Shown piece by piece: positions 38,605 to 49,689 of a stretch of 64,000 nucleotides of DNA. The DNA comes from Capitella teleta (Eukaryota > Annelida > Polychaeta > Capitellidae), in the NCBI GenBank assembly GCA_000328365.1, contig KB310551.1, forward strand, positions 25,033-89,032. The letters are read 5' to 3'. Both the position numbers and the translations under genes were made by a program. Each line of letters starts with the position of its first letter. Position 1 is the first letter of the stretch. A model generated the notes under the pieces. That model did not search any database. It was not told the DNA's origin and saw only the letters and a program-made list of their open reading frames with translations.

Positions 38605-38808
38605 TCACTTAATTGATCGCGTATAGTACCCGTGATTTCTGCTGTAGCTACCCTCGACATCACCTTTCACAGCCTTTTGTCCCATGTCAACAATTTCGTA
38701 GTCTGAGGTTTGGTTCGCTTCTCGATTAACTTCAACCGTATAACGTAAGATCAGAGATCGTGACAGGACAAACAACATGTTGTTTTGCCCTTCTAAGCTT
38801 TTTTGCAT
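38605..38808 (-). CDS. Minus-strand open frame with Tyr motifs (exon candidate)
   Basis: A 67-codon frame includes RYTVEVNREANQTSDYEIVD and a tail GYYTRSIK. A minus-strand donor (ATTAA|GTGAGT) overlaps its end. The YEIV and GYYT motifs would suit a cytoplasmic signalling tail, but no domain is recognised and the acceptor is weak. Confidence 0.2.
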   Translation of the reverse strand: MQKSLEGQNNMLFVLSRSLILRYTVEVNREANQTSDYEIVDMGQKAVKGDVEGSYSRNHGYYTRSIK

Positions 38809-38810
38809 TT

Positions 38811-38909
<99 letters not shown>

Positions 38910-38920
38910 TTCATTTATTT
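38811..38920. repeat. (ATTT)n microsatellite
   Basis: About 27 units, nearly perfect. Repetitive Leu/Phe/Ile/Tyr frames through it are spurious. Confidence 0.97.
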
Positions 38921-39286
38921 TTTAGTTTTTTTGCTCGCTCCCAGGCCTGCCAGGACATTGCGTATAAAACGCTGCGGTGCGGTTTCGTTTTACTGAATGT
39001 ATGTCCCGATTGTCCGTCAATTCACCGGAAAGGTCAGTTTGGGTTAAGTACGCCTTGATGTAATGGACACCTATGCGATTACATGCTGTGCGCCGTGGAT
39101 TGCAGGGTCAACAAAAATGAACTGTGAGACGCCGTCACGAATGGCGAATGAAACCTTGCAATCCATGCATTTTTTGAGTTGCAGCTAATTACAGTGACCA
39201 GGAGAAGCAAGTCATCGGGGCAGCCGATCACAACAAGAGTTGCACACGATGGTAAATTCATGAATATCCCTCTGAAAACACTTCTT

Positions 39287-39523
39287 CTAAGATGTCATAT
39301 AACGCCACCAATACCCTAACCTTGGCGTCAAGGCGATGCCATCAATCACCGGCAAAAATGAGAAAACGTCGAAGAGGAAATCATTCCTTCGTTCGTGAAT
39401 CAGAATATTGTAAGGAAATCCGCGGCTAAGAAATTGGCAAAAAACATGGGTACGTTCCCTAACCATCGCAGGCAGTGAAACAGTAACCAGGACATCCTCA
39501 ATATCCTCTAAATCGGGGTCCAT
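39287..39523 (-). CDS. Hypothetical small ORF, 78 aa
   Basis: An ATG in good context (GGCGGAATGGAC) opens MDPDLEDIEDVLVTVSLP, an acidic amphipathic start. RERTHVFCQFL follows, then a hydrophobic/aromatic tail to a stop. It may be the N-terminus of a transposase-like or unknown protein; no domain is recognised. Confidence 0.25.
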   Translation of the reverse strand: MDPDLEDIEDVLVTVSLPAMVRERTHVFCQFLSRGFPYNILIHERRNDFLFDVFSFLPVIDGIALTPRLGYWWRYMTS

Positions 39524-40420
39524 TCCGCCTCCTACAAGCTGCTAAAACATCCCTCAACGCTCACTTACGCTGCTCGCTGCATCTCAATATACTAAATCGA
39601 CCTCAAAGCTAATCTTGCTGAAAGCGACAAGGTATAAGCTGATTCTATTGGTCCAAAATGGAAATTGTTCTTGCATATCTTTGCAAAAAAACAAAAAAAA
39701 AACAAAAAAAAACAAACAAAAAACAAACAAAAAACAAACAAAAAAACAACACATACAAAGAGAAGGACACGGACACAGAATGAGTGCTTTGATCTTTTCT
39801 TAGCTAATACAAAGTCAAGCTAAAGCAAATACCAGAATAAAATTAACCAAATCTAACGGGAAATATCTCGAAATAAAAAATGATAACACACCTATACCAC
39901 TATTTCATGGAACCCTCTTAAAATCATCATTTTCAAAGTGTTATCAATTTCATTTGTTTCCAGATCGGCGATGATCAAGGGCATCGATCCATCTGTGTCG
40001 ACCATTTATTATATTATCTGAAAATTGATCAGCTGTCACCAATGGCCCAATCATAATGATGACTCCATGACAATGTGATTGACATGGGGATCCGTTTAGG
40101 CTAATGTAGGCTGTGAATCACCATTAGAAGAAATGATTGATCACTTACATTTGGCCATGCCACCCTTAACGTAGAACATCGTGGCTGCATGACGTCATCA
40201 GCTGATAAATTGAGTTTGAAATTGAGTTGAAAATATGACAATGAAATTGAAATTGAGATTGAATGTCTACTGTTTGTTTTGAGTCATGTACAATGAACAC
40301 TGCAGCCGTATGAGTTACAGGCGGAGGAAACTAAGAAGGCAGAGCTTTCAGGTCCGAATTACCATTCGCCAACAATGAGAAATGCTCGAAGCATGCAAAA
40401 TAAGATGCCTTATGTATATT

Positions 40421-40645
40421 TCAGCAGTCTGGGGTCTTTAGCAGCCTACGAAGGATGTCGCTGATGGAATTCCCTCTTCGACCAAGCAGATCAACCTCGC
40501 CATAAATCAGCGCGGCACTTCGCAGCGCGCCATTTGCATTGTTCTCATCATGCAAGTCGAGCTGGATGACGAGGATCGCATTCGTCATGCTAAGTCTCGT
40601 CTCTCTCACATTTATCTTTCCTTCTCCGAAGTCGCACACATGCAT
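40421..40645 (-). CDS. Hypothetical ORF or terminal exon, 74 aa
   Basis: The frame runs from an ATG just after a possible minus-strand acceptor (GAGCGTATAG) to a stop near 40423. It reads ILVIQLDLHDENNAN, then a LIYGEVDLLGRRGNSISD helix-like end. GC content is higher than in the flanks. It could be the last exon of a minus-strand gene whose earlier exon might be the open frame at 40843-41094. Function unknown. Confidence 0.3.
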   Translation of the reverse strand: MHVCDFGEGKINVRETRLSMTNAILVIQLDLHDENNANGALRSAALIYGEVDLLGRRGNSISDILRRLLKTPDC

Positions 40646-41199
40646 ATCTATACGCTCAGTAAGTCCACGGAACTAATCCTTACTTGACGTTTGGGTGCAA
40701 AATGCATTCGCGTTATATTCACATTGTGTCAATGTTTATATGCCCAGTGAGAGTTAAAAACTGGATTGTATGTTCTGCAATACCCGGAGTGGTGGCCTCG
40801 TAACCTAATTCTATTCATCACACACTCCTAGCCATCCCAATATCATGAATTTTGGAAGACTGCACCGCTTGTTTGACGTTGCAGTCGGTGCTGTAAGAGC
40901 ACGGTGCATTTACTGCACATGAGCTCAGTCTCAGCGTCACCGTCTGAGGCATTCATCGCTCTGGCCCCTGTCTCATTCTCGCCACTTTGCAGGCGACAGC
41001 TTGGGAACAAGAGTGAGGTCTTTTGGGACATGATGTCAGTGCTGGACAGCGCGAGAGGGAATTCATCTTGTTGTTTGCACTCTGTTAAACCCATGTTATC
41101 ATGGAGTGGTGACTCAGCTAATTATATATACAAGACTAGATGTGGATCAACAAAAGATTCCCTGTGTTCAACACCTCCCTTTGTTGTTGACGTCGACTG

Positions 41200-44100
41200 A
41201 CGACAAAATATCAAGGGATCATTGCCTTTACGAGGCAGCTATATATGCAGGTAAAATTGCCAAATGATCAAAGAAATGACATGATAACAAACCGTGATTA
41301 CATAGCCCCCTGCAATACCATAAAACGTGTATTACCGTATGATCATAGAGGTTTTACCTGTACTTAGTACCATGCAATGCCTGTGATTTTGCAACCTTAA
41401 AGCAACCTGAAATCAGCAGAAATTACAGGTGAATGATTACAGGTAAGACCATGAACATGTAAACCAGATAATACGTGCGAATGATAGCATATGACCTTGA
41501 TGTTGATTGATAATCAAGCGAAAATCAGTGAACCCCCATCCAATGCATCTCATAGTGACCAAAACATATACCAATTACAACCCTAACTCAGCTTCAATGC
41601 TATAAATATTGCAACCGGACTCTTTCTTCTCGAAATTTGGTTATTCGTACTTGAAAGAATAGCATAAGTCAGCAGCATTTCTAGCAGCCCCGTTGTCTTC
41701 CTGTTATCTAAGTTAACCAGAGCATAAGATCCGTGTTTCCGCTGGCCAACAACTGGGCGATCCAAGGGGGGGATTTCACTTGGCCATTGCGAGCAGCACC
41801 TACCACCCCCGCCCCCACACCCCTCCCTGTGGACAACTCACATCAGGGACATGTAACATATGTATTATTCCGTATTCTACTCATAGATTTGTCCCGCAAT
41901 AAGGGTGGAGCCATCGTGAATTATACATTCACAGCCACAGTGTAGGAAAAGCAGGAGGTCTGGCAAATAGTGCCTCACGTATAGGAAGATCTGATCAGGG
42001 GCATTGTGGGATAGCATAGAGGTCACACGACCTTCGACAGGACTTAAGCTTTGCTTCAATTAAAGGAGACGATTCTGTTTTTGGGAGCTCAGATCCAAAG
42101 CAGATTGTCCTCATACGGAGTCAGTAATAGACGCCGGTGACGGACATTGCTCTCCCCGATATCTTCTATCTATGCCTTCAGGGGTCCCGTGTAATATTAA
42201 ACTTTCATAGGGCTCCCTTTCTTTGAAAGAGATTGTGAGAGCACTTTGGCATGCAAGCATTGTGTGAGCGATATGTATAGAATTGCACGATCTTTCCTCA
42301 CCATATTAAATTATTAATACACGGTGGATTGCTATTTAATCAATTATCAGATTTAATTTGCTAATGGTGCTACATGTACGCGCAAAAGAAATGCACATCT
42401 GTCCTGCGGAAAATCAGACAATAATGTGTTTAGAAATCTGAAAAATACGAAATACGAAAAGGCGCTGCTGCTGTTTTTGTTTTTTGAAAATCTCAAATCT
42501 TAAATCTCAGCTCTTTTTATCGAATAAAAGAAAAAAAAATGGTGCATCAGGATAAAACGTCGGAGGTATGGTAACGTGGTAAGCATTTTGCTTGATGTAT
42601 TGCTTCATAAGGACGATGCGATACATATTCACATTGAATATAAATCAATTCCATTCGATGTTTCTTCTGGTATAAAAAGACAACGTATCCATTTCACAAT
42701 CTTGTTCTCGAGTTACTTAATTAACAACGAAAATTACGAAACTGACCGAATACGAGATTGGCAAAAAAATATCAAATAACTAATCATGACGAGCAAGCAC
42801 AGTCATCAACGTGATTGCTATAATCATGTCAATTTCATCCAATTCGGAGAAACCTATCCGAGAACCAGGTATTTCGTGTGATTGAAGGTGTGTAAGTGCA
42901 AGTAAGTCATATTTCAACCATGTGAGGAAATTATGTAATTCAGATGCGTATAATTCATGCTGCTTACTCCTGAATGATGATGATGCAATAATAATAACAA
43001 TGATAATAATAATATCCATTTCATGCTAACACAGAATTAGATAGCAATGGTACCTGGCTGAACGAAGATGGTATTGTCATCGCCTAAGTGACTGCTCTGG
43101 GGGTCCTATAACCAGAAACCCAAGTGTAATGTTAAAGTATACAAATCAATAATTTGTTTTATTTATTTAATGATGACAAAACAAAAACCACCGAAAACCC
43201 ACAAGAAAGAAAAAAAAAAAAAAAAAAAAAGACATGACTATAGAAATCAACACATTTCTCACTCGTGAGCCCACCTGCCCCATTGTACCACACATTCCAT
43301 GTTTGCTACAATAGATACCTTAATTATAATAAATGTACAAGGTAGTCAGATACCGAACTAAATAGCCTCTAAATGCTTTAAAACATTCATTCCTGGAGCA
43401 CTGAGTACGTAAAAAAGTTGATGGATCACAGAGAGGGAGAAAGAGAGAGTACGCACAGGGCAATGTGTCCATATAATTGGGGAATTCTGCTGATCGAATC
43501 AACAGCATGAGAGGCGGACGGAACGCATGGGGGACGTTTTCATTGAGAGCATTTGCAGTGGGATATTCCCAATGGAACGAACGAAGATGAGTCCTCTTAT
43601 TGCCCCTAGGATCAGATAGTATACACAGGCGGGTGTGGCTTTGCGCCTATAACATATTATACATGTAATTCACTGTCTTTTATAAGTCATGTGGCTGCGG
43701 TATTTAAAATGTACAATCATGGTTCTAGATATTACTTCCACAGTATGGTATCGTAATTTATCAACGGGGGATTCTAGGCGCCATTTTGGATCCAAAATAA
43801 GGAGCCATACCTCGTAATAATTGAACACTGGCGAATATATACTAATGAATCGCAAATAAATTACTCTGACTGCCCCGATTGGTCAATACGTGACGTTATC
43901 GCCCATTTTAAATCCGAGAAACAGCTCATAATGCTGGACACAAAATGGCGCCCAAATACCCATTCTGCACTACTCTTGATAACGACAGACACTAACCTTC
44001 ACTATAATATATCATGTACTCAAGGTAAATGGGTATACGATACCTCTAATTGAACAGCAGGACGAACTACAGATGTTAGCAGCATTAGCAGAATTGCAAA

Positions 44101-45240
44101 GCCCTTCATGCTCTTAAGTTACCCCACTCTGTGGGTGTTCCGACGTCGAATTCCTATTATATCTTCTTTGTTTCAAAGTGAAGCGGCGCCTTTGATGTGG
44201 CTTTCTATAACAATCTCTGCAATATGGGAATAATCGCGGACCTCATTAGCTTCCTTTACCTGCCTTTCATACCTTCCAGGTGTCTCGTACCCACGTGATA
44301 TTCGGGGTCAATGCGTGCACCAAGGTCCGGATGCATTTCTCGAGAATTTCTCGAGATTGAAAGGTTTTTTTCTCTTTCTCTTTCATCGGGGAAGAAATAT
44401 CCTTCACTTAGTAGTTTGTAGCTGTCGATTTGAGGAACTTTGTAATTAATTAGTTTTGCTATTTAGTTGGGAACTATTATAGGTGGAGAGCAACAACAAC
44501 AAATTCACGATTGAGTTTCTTTATTACATTAATGTAGAAAAAAGATACAAATGGAGACGCACATGGAAGGGGACCGATTGTCTGTCCAGGGCCCTGAATA
44601 TTTAAACGAACCCTGGGGTTGCCAAGGTGCTACAGACAAGCTGTCTTCGGTTTCTCAGGGTCCGGTTTTACTTTTATAACACATGGCTAAGGTTCTTAAT
44701 GCTTTTAGTGGATCCGCTTTCAGGGTCTTCTGCATCTCGCTTATTGAGTTTACACCCTTCGACTGAGATATATCTGAACGTGCTGCAATTGTAAAATAAA
44801 TAAAATGTTCAACGTAATGGTAAATATTGTAATAATAATTACACTTTGGAAGACTTTGTTATGATACAATTCGCAGGGTTTTTTTGGTGTCAACTAATCA
44901 GGTGTATCATCCTGGAGATCAATGGACGTCTGAAAAGAGTGGCACTTCTCAAAAGAGACGGTTTCATTCGTCAGAAGACTACTTCCGAGCAACGAGATTG
45001 ACAATGTCACAAGGAAAGATCTGCCACGAGATTAAATCTCTTCGTGACAAAGCAACTCGGGTTGACATGACTGTGTTTGCTCTCAAAGGAGAATACTCGA
45101 CCAAAACACCCCTTTCCTTCGCCTCCCATTCCCTCCTATCTATCCCTAGGTTGACACTTTTTTTAGCAATGTGACATTCCATTGGTATTCTACGTCTATG
45201 CTCTGATATACGCCATCATTAAGTAAGGTACCAGTATGAA
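41200..45240. other. Intergenic or intronic, no supported gene
   Basis: A plus frame 42576-42779 (HKDDAIHIHIEYKSIPFDV) reads plausibly but lacks an ATG and an acceptor. The frame at 44884-45174 follows a possible acceptor (ATTCGCAG) but has competing frames. An A run is at 43207-43230. GGCGCCATTTTGGATCC-type motifs occur at 43780 and 43940. Confidence 0.4.
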
Positions 45241-45294
45241 GATGACTAAATATACAAAGATGACTAAATATACAAAGATGACTAAATGTACAAA
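45241..45294 (+). repeat. 18-bp tandem repeat x3
   Basis: The unit GATGACTAAATATACAAA occurs three times with one substitution. It abuts a mariner-like terminus, and the last part of the unit (TATACAAAG) equals the terminus that follows. Confidence 0.93.
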
Positions 45295-45560
45295 GTATAC
45301 AAAGTGGGCCAAAGGTAGTGTACTCCATGTTGTAAACAAAAATTTTAAATTTGTTAAAAATAAATAATAAATAAATAAAATATACCTGATATGAATTGAC
45401 TAGGTTATTATGCAACCATTTATGCAAAAAAATCGAATAAAACGGTATTTTTGAGGAACATTTAAATGCCAGTGGTAAGTGATCGCAAAGAGCTTTCATG
45501 TGCGCGTAATCAGGAGGGCAACAACACGTTCATCCTTCTCATGATCATCTCTTACTGACG
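45293..45560 (+). mobile_element. Mariner/Tc1-like left end, truncated
   Basis: TATACAAAGTGGGCCAAAGG and then CTCCATGTT match the termini at 7875 and 21944 (reverse). Similarity continues through ATTTATGCAAAxAAATC and GAGGAACATTTAAATGC, then decays. Confidence 0.5.
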
Positions 45561-46349
45561 TCGTCTTCTGTTGAGGCTGATGTGGTTAAGTCGTCCATAT
45601 ATTTCTGTGTGACTCTCTGTTCTCTTGTTCTGTGGTTCTCGATCTGGCCTTTGGTCCAAAAAGGTTGTCGATCCCTGATTTAGGCGAATTGTGATATTTG
45701 ATTGTATGCTTCAATATCCTTGTGCCATCGAAATGGCAAGTTTTGCCAACGCTTAATTTTATGGATTACACAGCTGGTAAAATACTGTCAATGATTGAGC
45801 AATCTATGATCAGTGCATAATGCGCACTATAGTTTTAACTTCCAACTATGGAGCAGCGGGAAAATTAAGTGTTCGTAAAATTGATTCAATTGAGATTTGG
45901 GGGGGTTTTTTTTGTTGTTTTTTTCTTGGAAATCGAACGTTTTGTTACTGCAGCATTTCTATGAAAGGCTTTTAACGGATACCAGTGGATATGGAGATCA
46001 TCCGCATTCAGAGATGATTGAAAATTAGATTAGCAGTTTTGTTATACAGAGAGATTTTTATTATATGACCTTTTTATCTGATAACATATCTGCTAATTGA
46101 TTTTTTAATCAATTACCACTCACACTGGAACTCAACTTCAATGTTATTAAGACAAAATGAGATTGGACAAATCAAATAACTTTCATTAGGACCCCGTGGT
46201 CCAAACAGGCAAAATGACAAAATCAGTAGTAAGCAGACAGTAGTAGTGGTAGCCAGGAACACAAACTTCTTTCTGACCAAGCACCCATCTGTGGAAGTTC
46301 GATCACTATCTGACTCAAATATACGTCAGCAAAATAGCCTATTTAATCG

Positions 46350-47296
46350 TGAAACGACTTTAATTTTGTTCATCTAATGAACAAAATTAAAGTCGTTTCA
46401 GGGTTCAGTTACGATGGTGGTGCATGATTGGGAATGGCTGCTACATTTGGGAGAAACTGGTACTTACGTCTCCTTCAATGAAGGTCGGGGTAGGAAATAT
46501 ATATATACATATATATATATGTTGTCCGATGAAAAAAATATCACACAACTAATAAATAAGAGTGAAAATGCATTCGTGTGTACAGGTCTACAAATTTAAC
46601 TGAATGATTCCTTCAACGAAAAGAATTAGTTTGCAATTTTGACAGATTTATATTTAATAATTCGCGCTCTCACCTGAAGCAGTCTGCTCATCACATTGCC
46701 AGGATTTCTCCCCAACGACAAGCGGACGGAACAGTCATCCCATGCTGCTTGTTTGTGGCTGTAAATAAGATTTAGTGAAAGTTTATTTGAAAGAATGAAT
46801 TAGTTCGATATTTATCAAGTTTTCTTTTAGATAAATCCAGAGGGCCTTAATGTGCCCCGTGTAGTACTATATACAGAAGCACACAGTGCCGTGATATGCA
46901 CAACACTGTCGCTAATTGTCACCCCCAATACATTTAACTAATTATAATATATATTATATTTAACTAATTATATTTCCCCAGCATAGCGCCAGGAGCTGAT
47001 GCGCTTCGACCTTGGGACCTCAACCTTCCCTGGTGGAATTGGATCATTGTTTAACCATTGTATGCTAAGAAGTGGCTATTTAGATGGGCCTCATCGAATT
47101 CATTACTCGATGAAGAGAACAGAAATCAAGAATTGACTGTGATGCCAATTTGATTTATATTCGTCTCACAGAGAGCCACGCTGAAGAGCTAAGCCTCTCT
47201 TTGATTGGCTGGGATTGTTATAACCAGAAGCTCAACGTACCATCAATTAATCTGATTAATCATTGTAATAATCAGAGAAGAGCAATGAGCACTTAC
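46350..47296 (-). repeat. 0.94-kb duplicated block, copy 2 (inverted)
   Basis: Reverse complement of 20815-21752, starting with the palindrome at 46350-46400 (loop CTA). The exon-like piece inside appears at about 46677-46761 on the minus strand with the same acceptor and donor. Beyond 47296 the similarity to copy 1 continues weakly for about 50 bp with indels. This copy lies between two mariner-like pieces (45293-45560 and 47455-47640). Confidence 0.85.
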
Positions 47297-47454
47297 CAGA
47301 TCACAAAATTGCACAACTCTGCTTTGAAAGCCACCGAAGATGTCCTCTCCCCGTGTCTCCAAATAACCGAATATTTTTTTTTTTTAATGCTTGAAATTGA
47401 CATGCTGCTCTAAAACAGTCTAATTAACAGATTAATTATTAATTAACAGATAAA

Positions 47455-47640
47455 TTTAATTTTGAATGAGGGAGGAACATTTGAGTGCAAATGTTGTGTG
47501 ATCGCGAAGATTGCTAAATCAGATGGGCCCCTGAACGAGCATTAAAATCTGTTGCGCGGCGCTGCAGTACAAATCATCTGCTTTGTTTTATTTTAGTGCT
47601 ACAATCCTAACAACAGCACTCACTCGCAATACAATATAGT
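47455..47640 (+). mobile_element. Mariner/Tc1-like internal fragment
   Basis: ATTTTGAATGAGGGAGGAAC and, further on, GGGCCCCTGAACGAGCATTAA match the internal segment at 8067-8150. No terminus is visible on either side. Confidence 0.45.
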
Positions 47641-48485
47641 TTGTTCATCCTGTAATAGTAATTTAAAAAGAATAATTTTGAATGCACGAAGATAAATAAT
47701 AATGCGTTCGATTTGAACGATTTGCGCTAAAAATTATTTCGCGCGCATTTTCTGCCGTTCGCCGCTCGCTGCGCAGCATCGTACTTTTCCGCGAAAAACG
47801 TGAGTATTGTATTTCGCATTTGTTTTATATCTTTCTTAGCCGGTGGAGCTTAAGTCGGTGGACTATTGTTGACAGTTAAATGAAGGGCTCAGAACAACAT
47901 AGAGGCTAAGTCACATTTGACCTAGTTTTGAAGTTTGGGTATTTTCCATTACCTTTTGAGATGCTGCATCTTCCTAGCTTCTCAGGAATCAGACTTTCCG
48001 GGCCCGATTCCGAGAAAAATCCCTCCAAAGGTTTGCACTTCCAGATGCATATAGGGGCTAAGTCCATTTTGGACTTGAACCTCTTGTTGCACTCACTCCC
48101 TGGACTTAGCTGGTGGCGGATCAGGAAGCGCCATGAGCAGGTAAATCACTTTTTTTGTAATTAAATGTCATATACTACTTACTGAAAAATAACTTGTTTG
48201 TGTAGTCTTATGTGAAAGCAAACATACTATGCATGTTGTTTTCTTCTAATGGCTGTAACAAAAGCACAAACCACGCTTTCAAGTAATTTTGGACTTGACC
48301 TCGTTTTTGCACAGTAATTGCATAATGCATGGTTAATAAGATTATCAATGCATCATTGCCATCTTTTTAAAGCATAAAAACTCATTACTGATAATCTTAT
48401 AATAATAATCCTAACTTGCAGTAATATTATGCGCTACACTAGTTAAATATTTCTTTAATCATAAATATTTTACCAGTTTAACACA

Positions 48486-48614
48486 CTATTCTATTCTATT
48501 CTATTCTATTCTATTCTATTCTATTCTATTCTATTCTATTCTATTCTATTCTATTCTATTCTATTCTATTCTATTCTATTCTATTCTATTCTATTCTATT
48601 CTATTCTATTCTAT
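48486..48614. repeat. (CTATT)n minisatellite
   Basis: About 26 perfect pentanucleotide units inside the TTAA-flanked transposon, directly before its acidic ORF. Confidence 0.97.
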
Positions 48615-48633
48615 GCCGCTTCGGGTCGAATAG

Positions 48634-49038
48634 GCCTACCAAGGGCTTGTCCCTGAGGAAATATTCGCTCTGTTAGATGAGCTAGAGGGGAAAGTCTTAT
48701 CCAGTGTAGATGAAGACATTGACTGCCCAACCATTGAAGAGTCTTCAGAGAAGGTGTTGAAGGAAGCTGCCGCTGCTGTTGAAGCAGAGGATGATGATCA
48801 TGAATATGATTGTGGAGATAGGAATGATCCCGATTACGTTCCAAACACGGATGCAGCTTCTGAGCTGCAACTTGATGAATCGATTCAAGAAGTCCCTTCT
48901 TCTCAAGAAAGTCTGGTGGATGGAAGTGGTTCCATTGAAGAGAGGTTGCAAGAAGAAGAAGAAGAAGAAGAAGAGCAGGAATTTCAGGAAGTTAACATCA
49001 TTGTGGACCAACCGTGGGCTTTTTCGTGTGTTGAATAA
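48634..49038 (+). pseudogene. Acidic N-terminal remnant of a transposase-like protein
   Basis: The frame is open after a TAG at 48631-48633. It reads EEIFALLDELEGKVLSS, then DHEYDCGDRNDPDYVPNTD and an acidic Ser/Glu-rich tail with a poly-Glu run, ending at TAA (49036-49038). Acidic starts of this type precede the catalytic domain in piggyBac-like and similar transposases. That domain is absent. A preceding open frame (47928-48140) ends in a donor-like CAG|GTAAAT with compatible phase, so the parent protein may have had an intron. No upstream ATG is available in this frame. Confidence 0.4.
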
Positions 49039-49520
49039 ATAAATGATTAAAATTTTTTGGAGTTTTTTATGCTTATTGAACCTTTTGCAACATTGTCATA
49101 TAATAGTTTGGTAGTTTTGCAGAAAAATCTAATGTCAGCTTTAGATATGTGTGACATGCTGGACTTTAACCCTTGTTGCAGCGAACAGCCAAAGACGTTT
49201 CAGAATATCGGCGATTATTCACTCAATTAGGCCTGAAATATCATAACACCAGCAGATTTGGGAGTCAGCAATCTTAGTGGGAACTTTTGACTTGGTTGAA
49301 AGAACAGAAAAATGTATTATTTGGAAAAAGAGGTTTTGGCTTTTTCTCAGCTATGTAAAAAATGGACTTAACCTGTTTGTTGTTCTCGGCCCTTCAATTG
49401 TTAAAATGTTTATCTTGTCTCTTGGCTCCAATACAAATTTGATTCAGCAGTGCCTTCATTTACTTCCCTGCTTGTATGTGCTAAGGAACACTTCATTATT
49501 TTGCTTTCTTTCGCGTGCAG

Positions 49521-49669
49521 TCTTGACACTGGGGCCGGCATTGTTATTGCTCTTCACGGCAACCGAGATGACTATATGAAGAGAAAACCAAACGACATAA
49601 GTTCTTTTTGGAATTGCTACAACTACGCAGAGGATAAGAAGTGCTCATTTTCCCCAAAGAACCTGCTAG
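49521..49669 (+). CDS. Exon candidate of an unrecognised gene (149 nt)
   Basis: A strong acceptor (CTTTCTTTCGCGTGCAG) and strong donor (CTGCTAG|GTGAGC) enclose a frame open from phase 2 to phase 1. It reads LDTGAGIVIALHGNRDDYMK, then NDISSFWNCYNYAEDKKCSF. The two Cys and mixed charge look like folded protein. The exon at 37589-37737 ends in phase 2, so they could join. If the donor is not used, the frame stops at 49686 and an AATAAA lies at about 50060, making it a terminal exon. It sits 120 bp outside the TTAA transposon. No family recognised. Confidence 0.4.
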
Positions 49670-49689
49670 GTGAGCTATTTGTATGATCA

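Larger units (their letters stand above)
47880..49400 (+). mobile_element. TIR DNA transposon, 1.5 kb, TTAA-flanked
   Basis: The left end has TGAAGGGCTCAGAACAACA then GAGGCTAAGTC. The right end, reverse-complemented, has TGAAGGGCCGAGAACAACA then CAGGTTAAGTCC. These are clear imperfect terminal inverted repeats of about 35 bp. TTAA stands next to each end (47876-47879 and 49401-49404), the target used by piggyBac and Kolobok elements. A subterminal motif (GGACTTNAACC...TTGTTG) recurs at about 48072, 48288, 49164 and 49363. The only ORF-like part is the acidic segment at 48634; no catalytic domain remains. Superfamily is not settled. Confidence 0.6.

Noticed and set aside
38760-39058. Plus-strand Phe/Ile/Leu/Tyr-repeat frames
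   Set aside because: Produced by the ATTT microsatellite; the non-repeat ends show no domain or splice support.
39055-39120. THAP-like zinc-finger start (MLCAVDCRVNKNEL)
   Set aside because: The frame stops at once and lacks the conserved Pro, Trp and Phe positions that define THAP domains.
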